Shown here: positions 8,955 to 17,699 of the stretch, one piece after another | Layout of the letters: each line of letters opens with the position of its first letter | Numbering within the stretch: position 1 is the first letter of the stretch | DNA from: Pseudomonas putida | Lineage (GTDB): Bacteria; Pseudomonadota; Gammaproteobacteria; Pseudomonadales; Pseudomonadaceae | Length of the DNA: 64,000 nucleotides | NCBI RefSeq assembly: GCF_028682635.1 | Contig: NZ_JANHLK010000003.1 | Coordinates: forward strand, 310,001-374,000 | Reading direction: 5' to 3' | The notes under the pieces: generated by a model | Databases searched by the model: none | Told to the model about the DNA's origin: nothing | What the model saw: only the letters and a program-made list of their open reading frames with translations | Translations under genes and position numbers: made by a program

Positions 8955-9596
8955 TTAGTTGGCGGCAGCCTTGTTAGCCGCTCGCTCTTGGTCGACCAGT
9001 TTATCGGCCAGTTGCAGGGCTTGTTCGGCACCGCCGGCAGAGCCGATGTCAAAACGGTACTTACCATTGACGATCATGGTTGGTACGCCGGTGATTTCAT
9101 ATTTCTTGGCAAGTTCACGGGCTTGAACGACCTGGCCCTTGATGGCAAAGGAATTGAAGGTGGCGAGGAATTTATCCTTGTCTACGCCTTGGGTGACCAG
9201 GAATTCGGCCATCTCATCCGGGGTAGTCAATTTTTTGTGTTCTTCCTGAATCGCCTTGAACACCGCAGCATGAACCTTATGCTCGACACCCATGGATTCG
9301 AGGGTCAGGAACATTTGACCGTGAGCATCCCAAGGGCCGCCGAACATTGCCGGGATACGCTTGAAATTCACGTCGGATGGAAGTTTTTCCACCCAGGGAT
9401 TGATCACCGGTTCAAATTTGTAGCAGTGCGGGCAACCGTACCAGAACAGCTCCACCACTTCGATCTTGCCAGGCACGGCGACCGGCACCGGATTGCTCAG
9501 CTCGACGTAAGGTGCGGCGGGGGCTTCAGCGGCTTGGGCAGTCATGCCGAGCAGGCTGGCAGCGGCAAAAACGGCGCTGATGATCAGATTACGCAT
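8955..9596 (-). CDS. dsbA: Thiol:disulfide interchange protein DsbA
   Basis: Periplasmic oxidase that introduces disulfide bonds into exported proteins, reoxidised by DsbB. The 213-residue product has a Sec signal peptide ending near QAA (residues 21-23), then a thioredoxin fold with the catalytic CPHC at 55-58 in FWYGCPHCYKF and the cis-proline loop TGVPTM. The ribosome binding site AGGAGTAAAG lies directly before the ATG. The EEP gene follows after 14 bases, so read-through from dsbA into EEP-dgcH is likely. The nearby cytochromes c and the CSS-motif EAL protein are plausible clients. Confidence 0.97.
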   Translation of the reverse strand: MRNLIISAVFAAASLLGMTAQAAEAPAAPYVELSNPVPVAVPGKIEVVELFWYGCPHCYKFEPVINPWVEKLPSDVNFKRIPAMFGGPWDAHGQMFLTLESMGVEHKVHAAVFKAIQEEHKKLTTPDEMAEFLVTQGVDKDKFLATFNSFAIKGQVVQARELAKKYEITGVPTMIVNGKYRFDIGSAGGAEQALQLADKLVDQERAANKAAAN

Positions 9597-9687
9597 GCTT
9601 TACTCCTGGACAAATTTTATCGCCTCGCGGGACCTGGATTAAGACAGATCATGGCGGGCCTGAGTTCTGTAGTGTAACGGCAGCGGC

Positions 9688-9721
9688 CACAAAAAAGGGC
9701 GGCCAAGGCCACCCTTTTTAT
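9688..9721 (-). terminator. Bidirectional intrinsic terminator between cc4 and dsbA
   Basis: A stem pairs AAAAGGG and GGCC with GGCC and CCCTTTT across an AA loop (about 9692-9719), with A-runs and T-runs on both sides. It sits downstream of the cc4 stop on the minus strand and about 90 bases upstream of dsbA, so dsbA must have its own promoter in 9597-9687. Confidence 0.85.
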
Positions 9722-9796
9722 ACTTGCTGCGACGGATTAATGGAGCGTTAACGTTGCAGGAGTTGAAGATCCCGATCAACGCCCGATTCACCGGTC

Positions 9797-10426
9797 TTAG
9801 TGCAGGCCCTGGATGTAGCTGGACACTGCCGCGATGTCTTCGTCGCTCAGCTTTTTGGCAATGCTCTGCATCGGTTTGGTATCGCCGTCGTTATTGCGGC
9901 CACCTTCTTCCTTGCGGAAGTCAGTGAGCTGCTTGGCGATATATTGAGCGTGTTGACCGCCCAGGTGCGGGAAGCCGGCGGCTGCGTTGCCCGCGCCGTT
10001 TGGCGAGTGGCAGCCGGTGCACGATGGCAAGCCCTTGGCCAGATCACCGCCGCGGAACAGTGCTTCACCGCGTGACACGACTTTCGGGTCGGCGGCGCCG
10101 ACGCTGCCCTTCTGGCTGGCGAAGTAGGCCGCGATGTCCGCCAGGTCCTGGTCGCTCAGGTTGGTCAGCAGGCCAGTCATTTCCAGAACGGTGCGCTTGC
10201 CCGACTTGATGTCGTGCAACTGCTTGGTCAGGTAGCGTTCGCCCTGGCCTGCCAGTTTTGGAAAGTTAGGCGCCATGCTGTTGCCATCCGGGCCATGACA
10301 GGCGCCACATACGGCGGCTTTTGCCTGGCCTGCGGCGGCGTCACCAGGTTTGACTGGCTCACCTGCAGCATGGGCAATGCCGGAGATCCCCACGGTCAAC
10401 AGCAGACTCACGATCAATTTGTTCAT
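9797..10426 (-). CDS. cc4: Cytochrome c4, diheme
   Basis: Periplasmic diheme electron carrier that passes electrons from the bc1 complex to terminal oxidases. It has 209 residues, with a signal peptide to about residue 21 (AHAAGE). The two heme sites are CGACH (C40, C43, H44) and CTGCH (C136, C139, H140), in two homologous halves, each with a later methionine ligand region (TGLL and MQSIA areas). A second, single-heme cytochrome gene lies 43 bases upstream on the same strand, so the two are probably co-transcribed. A terminator follows about 75 bases after the stop. Confidence 0.95.
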   Translation of the reverse strand: MNKLIVSLLLTVGISGIAHAAGEPVKPGDAAAGQAKAAVCGACHGPDGNSMAPNFPKLAGQGERYLTKQLHDIKSGKRTVLEMTGLLTNLSDQDLADIAAYFASQKGSVGAADPKVVSRGEALFRGGDLAKGLPSCTGCHSPNGAGNAAAGFPHLGGQHAQYIAKQLTDFRKEEGGRNNDGDTKPMQSIAKKLSDEDIAAVSSYIQGLH

Positions 10427-10469
10427 CAGCTAATCCAACTACGGCTAAGGGTTAAGTTATGGACCGGGT

Positions 10470-10760
10470 TTACTCGCTCATCCAGTGGATGATGGCTTGG
10501 TAATCCTCGGCACTGCAGTCCATGCACAAACCACGCGGCGGCATCGCCTTGAAACCCTGGGTCACGTGTTGCACCAGCGTCTCCATACCTTTCGCCAACC
10601 TCGGCGTCCAAGCTTCCTGATCGCCCTTGCGGGGCGCCATGGGTAGTTGGCCGGAATGACAGGCACCACAAACACGGTTGTACACAGCTTCCGGATCCTG
10701 TGTAGCCTGCGCGCTGTAAAGCGGCATCAGGATTGCGGCAGCTAGCAGCCATTTCGTCAT
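10470..10760 (-). CDS. Cytochrome c5-type monoheme protein
   Basis: A small 96-residue periplasmic cytochrome. The signal peptide ends near residue 20 (AQAT), followed by one heme-binding motif CGACH (C31, C34, H35), a methionine ligand candidate in KAMPPRG, and a further cysteine pair LCMDC typical of the c5 family. It is upstream of cc4 in the same direction. The start ATG at 10760 has AAGGTCG before it. It probably hands electrons to the same oxidases as cytochrome c4. Confidence 0.92.
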   Translation of the reverse strand: MTKWLLAAAILMPLYSAQATQDPEAVYNRVCGACHSGQLPMAPRKGDQEAWTPRLAKGMETLVQHVTQGFKAMPPRGLCMDCSAEDYQAIIHWMSE

Positions 10761-10951
10761 AAAACGACCTTTTCAGGGTTGAGAGCGATCTGCGTTCTAG
10801 TGCGCAATCAAGGTCTGTCGCTCTCGTGAACTTCATCCTGCGTCGGGACAAAGCGCACACAAAATCTGCGGCATTATATACTGGCGTCACTGAAACGGAA
10901 GCGACACTGCTTGCCGCACCTATTCCTGGCGCCGCCCACATCGGAAATCCC

Positions 10952-11596
10952 ATGCAACTCAAGAATCCCATCCTCGGTCTGTGCCAACAGTCCACCTTCA
11001 TGCTCAGCGCCGCCAAAGTCGACCAATGTCCGGATGACGAAGGCTTTGAAGTCGCCTTCGCCGGGCGTTCCAACGCCGGCAAGTCCAGTGCCCTGAACAC
11101 CCTGACGCATGCCAGCCTGGCGCGCACCTCGAAAACCCCGGGGCGCACGCAACTCTTGAACTTCTTCAAGCTAGACGATGAACGCCGTCTGGTCGACCTG
11201 CCGGGCTACGGTTATGCAAAAGTACCGATCCCACTCAAGCAACACTGGCAGCGTCACCTCGAGGCCTACCTGGGTGGTCGCGAGAGTTTGAAGGGACTGA
11301 TCCTGATGATGGACATCCGTCACCCGATGACCGACTTCGACCTGCTGATGCTCGATTGGGCCGTTGCCGCCGGCATGCCGATGCACATCCTGCTGACCAA
11401 GGCGGACAAGCTGACCTACGGCGCGGCCAAGAACACGCTGCTCAAGGTGCAGTCGGAAATCCGCAAGGGTTGGGGCGATGCCGTGACGATCCAGTTGTTT
11501 TCGGCGCCCAAACGCATGGGCCTGGAAGACGCCTACACTGTATTGGCAGGCTGGATGGAACTGGCGGACAAGGGCGCCGAAGAAGTCACCGGATAA
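10952..11596 (+). CDS. engB: Ribosome biogenesis GTPase YihA/EngB
   Basis: Essential GTPase of large-subunit assembly. Motifs: G1 GRSNAGKS (38-45), the switch segment with TPGRTQ, G3 DLPGYG, and G4 TKAD. The frame is open from 10826, but the conserved family N-terminus ([11 protein letters not shown]) begins at ATG 10952, giving 214 residues; the upstream part is leader. It is divergent from the c5 cytochrome and convergent with polA, with the ersA small RNA between, an arrangement shared with PAO1 and analogous to polA-spf-yihA in E. coli. Confidence 0.95.
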   Translation: MQLKNPILGLCQQSTFMLSAAKVDQCPDDEGFEVAFAGRSNAGKSSALNTLTHASLARTSKTPGRTQLLNFFKLDDERRLVDLPGYGYAKVPIPLKQHWQRHLEAYLGGRESLKGLILMMDIRHPMTDFDLLMLDWAVAAGMPMHILLTKADKLTYGAAKNTLLKVQSEIRKGWGDAVTIQLFSAPKRMGLEDAYTVLAGWMELADKGAEEVTG

Positions 11597-11667
11597 GTGT
11601 GTAAAAAATAGTCTGAAGTGCGGTCAGGCCAGTGCGGCTTGATCGCAGCAGGCAGTTTTCTACAGGC

Positions 11668-11713
11668 AAAAAAAACCCCGGACTTCAATGGGGAGGGGGA
11701 AGTTCCGGGGTTC
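11668..11713 (-). terminator. Intrinsic terminator of ersA (and polA read-through)
   Basis: The stem pairs AACCCCGGACTTC with GAAGTTCCGGGGTT (one bulge), loop about 11687-11699. On the minus strand it is followed by a run of eight T residues (11675-11668). It ends the ersA transcript and would also stop polA transcripts that run through the gap. Confidence 0.88.
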
Positions 11714-11799
11714 AAGTTCTAGACCGCTAGGGCGGGGTCCAGATATCTGCCAACACTTAACACAACATAGGAGCATCGAAGGGCTTCACCAGCCATTCA
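11668..11799 (-). ncRNA. ersA: ErsA small regulatory RNA
   Basis: The polA-engB gap on the polA strand is the known site of ErsA, an AlgU-dependent Hfq-binding RNA in P. aeruginosa that acts on algC and oprD mRNAs. Here a sigma-22 promoter (11832-11805) puts the start near 11799. The predicted transcript opens with a small GGCT/AGCC hairpin, has a C-rich single-stranded part (CTTCCCCCTCCCC) in its 3' hairpin region, and ends in a GC-rich stem plus eight Ts at 11675-11668. The resulting length is about 132 nt, equal to what I recall for PAO1 ErsA. Position, promoter class, length and terminator agree; the nucleotide identity was not computed. Confidence 0.85.
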
Positions 11800-11804
11800 G
11801 TAAA

Positions 11805-11832
11805 TCTGAGTGGCTGGAAGCAGAATTAGTTC
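11805..11832 (-). promoter_or_regulatory. AlgU (sigma-22) type promoter of ersA
   Basis: Read on the minus strand: GAACTA (11832-11827), 17 bases, then TCAGA (11809-11805). The AlgU/RpoE consensus is GAACTT, 16-17 bases, TCTGA, so two positions differ. The deduced start is about six bases downstream, at 11799. Confidence 0.8.
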
Positions 11833-11932
11833 AATTTTTTTTCGCGCGCTTTGGAATAACCCCAAGCGCCTTTTGGACTAAGCAGCGTTTGCGCAGTCTG
11901 CCGCGGCATCATGCCGCAGCAGCATCGGCAAC

Positions 11933-14746
11933 TCAGTGCGCCTCATCCCAGTTATTGCCCACCCCGACCTCGACCAGCAATGGCACATCCAGTTTCGCCG
12001 CGCCGCTCATGTGCAGGCGAATCTCTTCGCTGACCTGCTCGACCAGATCTTCACGCACCTCCAGCACCAATTCATCGTGCACCTGCAGGATGACCTTGGC
12101 GTCGAGGCCGGAGCTGGTCAGCCAGTTATCCACAGCGACCATGGCTTTCTTGATGATGTCGGCGGCCGTGCCTTGCATCGGTGCGTTGATGGCCGTGCGT
12201 TCGGCGGCTGCACGCTCCTGCGGCTTGTTCGAATTGATCTCCGGCAGGTACAGCCGGCGCCCGAAGAAGGTTTCCACATAGCCTTGATCCGCGGCCTGGG
12301 CGCGGGTGCGGTCCATGTACTCGCGAACTCCGGGGTAACGGGCGAAGTAGGTATCGATATAGGCCTTGGCCGTCTTGGTATCGACACCGATGTCCTTGCC
12401 GAGTTTCTGCGCGCCCATGCCGTAGATCAGGCCGAAGTTGATCGCCTTGGCGCTGCGGCGCTGGTCGGAGGTCACGTCAGTGAGTTCGACCTTGAACACT
12501 TCGGCGGCGGTTGCGGTGTGCACGTCCAGGTTGTGACGGAAGGCATTCATCAGGCCTTCATCGCGGGACAGGTGCGCCATGATCCGCAGTTCGATCTGCG
12601 AATAGTCGGCAGCCAGCAGCTTGTAGCCGGTCGGGGCGACGAAGGCCTGGCGGATGCGCCGCCCTTCAGCCGTGCGCACCGGGATGTTCTGCAGGTTCGG
12701 ATCGCTGGAGGACAAGCGCCCGGTGGATGCAACGGCCTGGTGATATGAAGTGTGAATGCGGCCGGTACGCGGATTGATCTGTTCCGGTAGACGGTCGGTG
12801 TAGGTGCTCTTGAGCTTGCTCATGGAACGGTATTCCATGAGCACTTTCGGCAGCCGGTAGTCGTCCTCGGCCAGTTTGGCCAGCACTTCTTCGGCGGTGG
12901 ACGGCTGGCCCTTGGCGGTCTTCTTCAGCACGGGCAGGCCGAGCTTCTCGTAGAGGATGACGCCGAGTTGCTTGGGCGAACCCAGGTTGAATTCCTCACC
13001 GGCGATCTCGAAGGCTTCGCGCTCCAGCGCCACCATCTTGTCGCCCAGTTCGATGCTTTGCACGCCGAGCAGCGCGGCATCCACGAACGCGCCCTGGCGT
13101 TCGATACGCGCCAGCACCGGCACCAACGGGATTTCGATGTCGGTCAGGACGCTGGCCAGGCTCGGAATGGCGTTGAGCTTCTCGAACAGCGCCTGATGCA
13201 GGCGCAGGGTGATATCGGCGTCCTCGGCGGCGTACGGGCCGGCCTGCTCGAGGGCAATCTGGTCGAACGTCAGCTGCTTGGCGCCTTTGCCGGCAATGTC
13301 CTGGAAACTCACCGTGGTGTGATCCAGGTATTTCAACGCCAGGCTGTCCATGTCGTGGCGAGTGGCCGTGGAGTTGAGCACGTAGGACTCAAGCATGGTG
13401 TCGAAGGCAATGCCGCGCACGGTGATGCCGTTGGCCTGATCGCCGCCGATGGCGCAGTTGGCCAGGATGTTCATGTCGAACTTGGCGTGCTGGCCGACCT
13501 TGAGCTTGTTCGGGTCTTCCAGAATCGGCTTGAGGGCGCGCAGCACAGTGTCGCGGTCCAGTTGTTCTGGCACGCCGATGTAGGAATGGGTCAGCGGAAT
13601 GTAGGCGGCTTCGTTGGCCTGCACGGCGAACGACAGGCCTACCAGCTGCGCCTGTTGGGCATCGATGCCGGTGGTTTCGGTGTCGAAGGCGAACAGCTTG
13701 GCGCTGTTGAGTTTTTCCAGCCAGACGTCGAAACGGGCCTGATCAAGGATGGTTTCATAAGCGGCCTCAGGGGCGGCGGCCGGTGTCTCGACCTCGGCCT
13801 CGGATGCGCTGAACAGATCTGCAGCCGGCGCAGGCTCGGCGGCAGCAGTGCTCAGTTCAAGACGTTTGGCGTCCCGATCAAGATCGTTCAGCCAGCTCTT
13901 GAATTCCAGCAGGGTGTAGAGCTCGTAGAGTTTGGCCGGATCTTCCGCACCCATCTGCAGGTCATCGAGACCGATGTCCAACGGTACATCGACCTTGATG
14001 GTCGCCAGTTGATAGGAGAGGAAGGCCATCTCCTTGTGCTCTTCGAGCTTGGCCGGCAGGGTCTTGGCACCACGGATCGGCAGGGTCGGGACGATGTCGA
14101 GCTGCGCGTAGAGCTCGGTCAGGCCGCCATTCACGCCCACCAGCAGGCCGGAAGCGGTTTTTGGACCTATGCCGGGAACGCCCGGAATGTTGTCGGAAGA
14201 ATCGCCCATGAGTGCCAGATAGTCGATGATCTGCTCGGGAGCGACGCCGAATTTCTCCTTCACGCCCTCTACGTCCATGCTGCTACCGGTCATGGTATTG
14301 ACCAAGGTAATGTGGCCGTCGACCAGTTGCGCCATGTCCTTGTCGCCGGTGGAGATGACCACCGGGCGATCGGCCGCCGCGCTGCTGCGGGCCAGCGTGC
14401 CGATCACGTCATCGGCCTCGACGCCTTCGACGCACAACAGCGGGAAGCCCAGGGCGATCACGCTTTGATGCAGGGGCTCGATCTGCACGCGCATGTCGTC
14501 GGGCATGCTCGGCCGGTTGGCCTTGTATTCGGCGTACATGTCATCGCGAAACGTCCCACCCTTGGCGTCGAACACCACGGCGAAGGGACTGTCCGGGTAC
14601 TGCTTGCGCAGACTCTTGAGCATGTTCAACACGCCCTTGACGGCGCCGGTCGGCAGGCCTTTGGACGTGGTCAGCGGTGGCAGCGCGTGAAAGGCGCGGT
14701 ACAGGTAAGAAGAACCGTCCACCAGGACGAGGGGGGCTTGGCTCAT
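11933..14746 (-). CDS. polA: DNA polymerase I
   Basis: Repair and Okazaki-fragment polymerase of 937 residues with all three domains. The 5'-3' exonuclease is N-terminal (VDGSSYLYRAFHAL, GDKDMAQLV, GDSSDNIPG). A 3'-5' exonuclease domain has intact acidic motif FAFDTETTG near residue 350, so proofreading is retained. The polymerase domain has DYSQIELRIMAHLS, the O-helix RRSAKAINFGLIYG and VHDELVLEV. The frame extends upstream to a TTG at 14758, but ATG 14746 gives the conserved MSQAPLVLVDG start. It is divergent from the DUF2782 gene, with 74 bases between the starts, and convergent with engB. Confidence 0.97.
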   Translation of the reverse strand: MSQAPLVLVDGSSYLYRAFHALPPLTTSKGLPTGAVKGVLNMLKSLRKQYPDSPFAVVFDAKGGTFRDDMYAEYKANRPSMPDDMRVQIEPLHQSVIALGFPLLCVEGVEADDVIGTLARSSAAADRPVVISTGDKDMAQLVDGHITLVNTMTGSSMDVEGVKEKFGVAPEQIIDYLALMGDSSDNIPGVPGIGPKTASGLLVGVNGGLTELYAQLDIVPTLPIRGAKTLPAKLEEHKEMAFLSYQLATIKVDVPLDIGLDDLQMGAEDPAKLYELYTLLEFKSWLNDLDRDAKRLELSTAAAEPAPAADLFSASEAEVETPAAAPEAAYETILDQARFDVWLEKLNSAKLFAFDTETTGIDAQQAQLVGLSFAVQANEAAYIPLTHSYIGVPEQLDRDTVLRALKPILEDPNKLKVGQHAKFDMNILANCAIGGDQANGITVRGIAFDTMLESYVLNSTATRHDMDSLALKYLDHTTVSFQDIAGKGAKQLTFDQIALEQAGPYAAEDADITLRLHQALFEKLNAIPSLASVLTDIEIPLVPVLARIERQGAFVDAALLGVQSIELGDKMVALEREAFEIAGEEFNLGSPKQLGVILYEKLGLPVLKKTAKGQPSTAEEVLAKLAEDDYRLPKVLMEYRSMSKLKSTYTDRLPEQINPRTGRIHTSYHQAVASTGRLSSSDPNLQNIPVRTAEGRRIRQAFVAPTGYKLLAADYSQIELRIMAHLSRDEGLMNAFRHNLDVHTATAAEVFKVELTDVTSDQRRSAKAINFGLIYGMGAQKLGKDIGVDTKTAKAYIDTYFARYPGVREYMDRTRAQAADQGYVETFFGRRLYLPEINSNKPQERAAAERTAINAPMQGTAADIIKKAMVAVDNWLTSSGLDAKVILQVHDELVLEVREDLVEQVSEEIRLHMSGAAKLDVPLLVEVGVGNNWDEAH

Positions 14747-14820
14747 GAGCAGGATCAACCTTTTCGGCGGGTCCGGCGCTAGAATAGCGGGACCGTTGAC
14801 GACAAAGGGACAAGGTTATC

Positions 14821-15111
14821 ATGCGCACACTAAATCGCCTGTTGCTGGCTGGCTTGTTTGCAATCACACCGTTGGCCGTCATGGCGGCGGACGATGCGCC
14901 GACACCTGAGCCGGAAGTTACGATCCGCACGGAAGGCGACAAGGTCATCCAGGAATACCGCCAGAACGGTTTCCTGTATGCGATCAAGGTTACGCCGAAG
15001 GGCGCACCGCCTTATTTCCTGGTGCGCGCAGACGGGACCGATGCAAACTTCATCCGCTCGGATCAGCCGGATATGCTGATACCGTCGTGGAAGATCTTCG
15101 AGTGGAAGTAG
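14821..15111 (+). CDS. DUF2782 periplasmic protein
   Basis: A 96-residue protein of unknown role. It has a signal peptide of about 22 residues (ending VMAADD), then a compact domain with repeated short strands (VTIRTEGDKVIQEYR, YAIKVTPKG, PPYFLV) typical of DUF2782, and an acidic-aromatic end (SWKIFEWK). PAO1 has the same small gene between polA and thrB (PA5494 in my memory). It is 59 bases upstream of thrB on the same strand and may be co-transcribed with it, but no functional link is known. Confidence 0.85.
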   Translation: MRTLNRLLLAGLFAITPLAVMAADDAPTPEPEVTIRTEGDKVIQEYRQNGFLYAIKVTPKGAPPYFLVRADGTDANFIRSDQPDMLIPSWKIFEWK

Positions 15112-15170
15112 TTTCTTAATTTCAACCGGCGTTGGCTCAAGAGCAACGCCTCGTACTGGCAGTTTTAACC

Positions 15171-16121
15171 ATGTCTGTGTTTACCCCCCTGGCTCGGCCC
15201 GAGCTGGAAGCTTTTCTCGCCCCTTATGGCCTCGGCCGCCTGCTTGATTTCCAGGGGATTGCCGCCGGTAGCGAAAACACCAATTTCTTTATCAGCCTGG
15301 AGCAGGGCGAATTCGTCCTGACCCTGATCGAGCGTGGCCCGGTGCAGGAGATGCCATTCTTCATCGAATTGCTCGACGTGCTGCACCAGGCCGACCTGCC
15401 GGTGCCTTACGCCCTGCGTACCACCGACGGCGTGGCCCTGCGCGAACTGGCCGGCAAGCCTGCGCTGTTGCAACCGCGCCTGGCCGGCAAGCACATCAAG
15501 CAAGCCAATGCGCAGCATTGCAGCCAAGTGGGTGAGTTGCTGGCGCACCTGCACCTGGCGACCCAGGCCAACATGATCAAGCGCAAGACCGATCGTGGCC
15601 TGGACTGGATGCTGGAAGAAGGCACGCAGTTTCTTTCGCACCTCAAACCGCAGCAGAAAGATCTGTTGCAACGGGCACTGGAAGAAATCACCGAGCAGAA
15701 AGAGAAAATCCTCGCGTTGCCACGGGCCAACATCCACGCCGACCTGTTCCGCGATAACGCGATGTTCGAAGGCACACACCTGACCGGGCTGATCGATTTC
15801 TACAACGCCTGCTCGGGGCCGATGCTCTACGACGTGGCGATTGCCTTGAACGACTGGTGCTCCGACGATGACGGCTTGATCGACGGGCCACGGGCGCGGG
15901 CGTTGCTGGGTGCTTACGCCGCATTGCGTCCTTTCACCGCGGCCGAAGCCGAGTTGTGGCCGACCATGCTGCGGGTGGCGTGCGTACGCTTCTGGTTGTC
16001 GCGCTTGATCGCGGCGGAGTCTTTTGCCGGGCAGGACGTGTTGATCCACGATCCGATGGAGTTCGAGCTGCGGTTGGCGCAGCGGCAGAAGGTCAATACA
16101 CCGTTGCCGTTCGCCCTTTAA
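15171..16121 (+). CDS. thrB: Homoserine kinase ThrB, choline-kinase-like type
   Basis: Phosphorylates L-homoserine on the path to threonine. This is the pseudomonad type with an aminoglycoside-phosphotransferase fold, not the GHMP-kinase ThrB of E. coli. Motifs: GSENTNFFI near residue 33 and the catalytic-loop segment ANIHADLFRDNAMF, followed by LTGLIDFYNA, where the metal-binding aspartate lies. The open frame starts at 15132, but ATG 15171 gives 316 residues, the usual family length, and the conserved MSVFTPL start. A pair of facing REP elements lies four bases after the stop. Confidence 0.95.
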   Translation: MSVFTPLARPELEAFLAPYGLGRLLDFQGIAAGSENTNFFISLEQGEFVLTLIERGPVQEMPFFIELLDVLHQADLPVPYALRTTDGVALRELAGKPALLQPRLAGKHIKQANAQHCSQVGELLAHLHLATQANMIKRKTDRGLDWMLEEGTQFLSHLKPQQKDLLQRALEEITEQKEKILALPRANIHADLFRDNAMFEGTHLTGLIDFYNACSGPMLYDVAIALNDWCSDDDGLIDGPRARALLGAYAALRPFTAAEAELWPTMLRVACVRFWLSRLIAAESFAGQDVLIHDPMEFELRLAQRQKVNTPLPFAL

Positions 16122-16125
16122 AATC

Positions 16126-16208
16126 TTCGCGAGCAAGCCCGCTCCCACATAGGGCCGCGTTCCATCTGGAAGCACTCGGTCCAATGTGGGAGCGGGCTTG
16201 CTCGCGAA
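16126..16208. repeat. REP doublet, family A, between thrB and znuA
   Basis: Two inverted copies of a REP unit with core GCGAGCAAGCCCGCTCCCAC face each other (16126-16150 and 16184-16208) across a variable spacer. The pair can fold into a long hairpin between convergent genes thrB and znuA and probably limits read-through. The same unit recurs at 20021-20097 and, slightly changed, at 42363-42439. Confidence 0.93.
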
Positions 16209-16229
16209 TGGGGCGACGCAGTTTTCGAA

Positions 16230-17159
16230 TTACAACGACTCCAGGCATCCCGCCAAATCATTCCCCAACTTCTCCAGCACCTGCTCATACCCCTGGGCAG
16301 TCGCCGGCGTATACCCGCCCAGCGCATCCAGTTCCGCCAGTTTCACCGGCAGGCCCGCCACCAGGGTTTCCGCCAGGCGTGGGCGTAGCGGCGGTTCGCT
16401 GAATACGCAGGTCTTGCCGACTTCCTGCAACCGCGCGCGCATCGCCGCGACGTGCTGGGCGCCGGGCTGCACTTCGGCCGCGACGCTGAACACGCCGGCG
16501 TGCTTGAGGCCGTAGGCGTCTTCGAAGTAGTCGAAAGCCTCGTGGAATACGAAGTAAGGTTTGCCTTCAACACCCGCCAGACGTTGCTTCAAGCGTGCAT
16601 CCAACGCGTCCAGGCGCTCATCAAAGGCCTTGAGGTTGCTCTGGTAGCGCGCCGCGTTGGCGGAATCGGCGGCACTCAGATCCGCGGCCATTTTCGCCGC
16701 GATGACCCGGGCGTTGACCGGCGATAACCACAAATGCGCATCCAGAGTACCTGGGCGATGGTCGTGGTCATGTTCGTCGGTTTCTTCGGCATGGGAGTGG
16801 TTGTCCTCGGCGAAATGTCGCAGTTTCAGGCCAGGTAGGTCCTGCACGGCAACGCTCGGCAACGTACGACCATTGAGCACTCGCGGCATGAAACCTTCCA
16901 TGTCCGGCCCGATCCAGTACAGCAGATCCACCGATTGCACCTTCCGTACGTCGGACGGGCGCAGGGCATAGTTATGCGGCGAGGCGCCGGGTGGTAGCAG
17001 GACTTCCGGAATCGCCACGCCGTCCTGTACGGCAGCGGCGATCAGCTGTAGCGGCTTGATGCTGGTGAGGACCTTGACCTCAGCTTGCGCCGAACCGAGC
17101 AGCAGGAAACTTGCGAAAAAAGCGACAAAGATGGAAAAAAGTCGGGACACGATGACCAC
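16230..17159 (-). CDS. znuA: Zinc ABC transporter substrate-binding protein ZnuA
   Basis: Periplasmic zinc receptor that delivers Zn to ZnuBC. It has about 309 residues with a signal peptide to about residue 26 (SAQAE). Zinc site features include PHNYALRPSD, a flexible His-rich loop (HSHAEETDEHDHDHRPG, about residues 120-136), DAHLWLSP and the VFHEAF histidine. Two GTG starts are possible: 17159 and 17150 (beginning Met-Ser-Arg-Leu-Phe). Neither has a strong ribosome binding site and the signal peptide works from both. It is divergent from zur, with a Zur box at 17178-17190 expected to repress it under zinc sufficiency. Confidence 0.95.
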   Translation of the reverse strand: MVIVSRLFSIFVAFFASFLLLGSAQAEVKVLTSIKPLQLIAAAVQDGVAIPEVLLPPGASPHNYALRPSDVRKVQSVDLLYWIGPDMEGFMPRVLNGRTLPSVAVQDLPGLKLRHFAEDNHSHAEETDEHDHDHRPGTLDAHLWLSPVNARVIAAKMAADLSAADSANAARYQSNLKAFDERLDALDARLKQRLAGVEGKPYFVFHEAFDYFEDAYGLKHAGVFSVAAEVQPGAQHVAAMRARLQEVGKTCVFSEPPLRPRLAETLVAGLPVKLAELDALGGYTPATAQGYEQVLEKLGNDLAGCLESL

Positions 17160-17177
17160 TCGAAGAGGCGAGAACGG

Positions 17178-17190
17178 GTAATATAATAAC
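17178..17190. promoter_or_regulatory. Zur box in the znuA-zur intergenic region
   Basis: GTAATATAATAAC matches the Zur core GTTATANNATAAC at all but one of the fixed positions. It lies 19 bases upstream of the znuA start and 27 bases upstream of zur, so bound Zn-Zur could block both divergent promoters. Confidence 0.8.
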
Positions 17191-17216
17191 GTCTCTCACA
17201 AAATTCGTCGCCGCTC

Positions 17217-17699
17217 ATGCCTAAAACACCGATTGCAAGTCGTCCCCACGACCACTCTCATTGCGTTCACAGCGCTCTGTCTGAGGCCGATGCCTTGTGC
17301 GCACGCAAGGGCTTGCGCCTGACCGCGTTGCGTCGGCGGGTGCTGGAACTGGTGTGGCAAAGCCATAAACCGCTGGGGGCCTACGACATTCTCGCGGTCC
17401 TCAGTGAGCAGGACGGGCGCCGGGCTGCACCCCCCACGGTCTACCGCGCGCTGGACTTCCTTTTGGAAAACGGTCTGGTACACCGCATCTCTTCGCTCAA
17501 TGCCTTCATTGGCTGCAATCACCCGGCGCACGCTCACCAGGGCCAGTTCCTGATCTGCCGTGAATGCCACGCCGCCATCGAACTCGAACAGAAATCCATC
17601 AGCGACGCGATCATCGCCAGCGCCAGGGACGTCGGGTTTGTCGTCGAAGGCCAGACCGTTGAAGTGATCGGTCTCTGTTCGGGTTGCCAGGGGGCCTGA
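17217..17699 (+). CDS. zur: Zinc uptake regulator Zur (Np20)
   Basis: Fur-family repressor of zinc uptake, 160 residues. The winged helix spans about 20-95 ([26 protein letters not shown]). The dimerisation domain holds the metal ligands: [10 protein letters not shown], the CRECH cysteine pair and a terminal CSGC pair, which together form the structural zinc site. There is a short His-rich N-terminal extension (PHDHSHCVH). Its TGA overlaps the znuC ATG by one base, so zur-znuC-znuB is one operon and the repressor is probably autoregulated through the box upstream. Confidence 0.95.
   Translation: MPKTPIASRPHDHSHCVHSALSEADALCARKGLRLTALRRRVLELVWQSHKPLGAYDILAVLSEQDGRRAAPPTVYRALDFLLENGLVHRISSLNAFIGCNHPAHAHQGQFLICRECHAAIELEQKSISDAIIASARDVGFVVEGQTVEVIGLCSGCQGA

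Noticed and set aside
12968..14782. 604-codon open frame on the plus strand opposite polA
   Set aside because: Antisense frame caused by high GC at third positions of polA; no ribosome binding site and Gly/Arg/Val/Gln-rich nonsense composition, while polA is complete.
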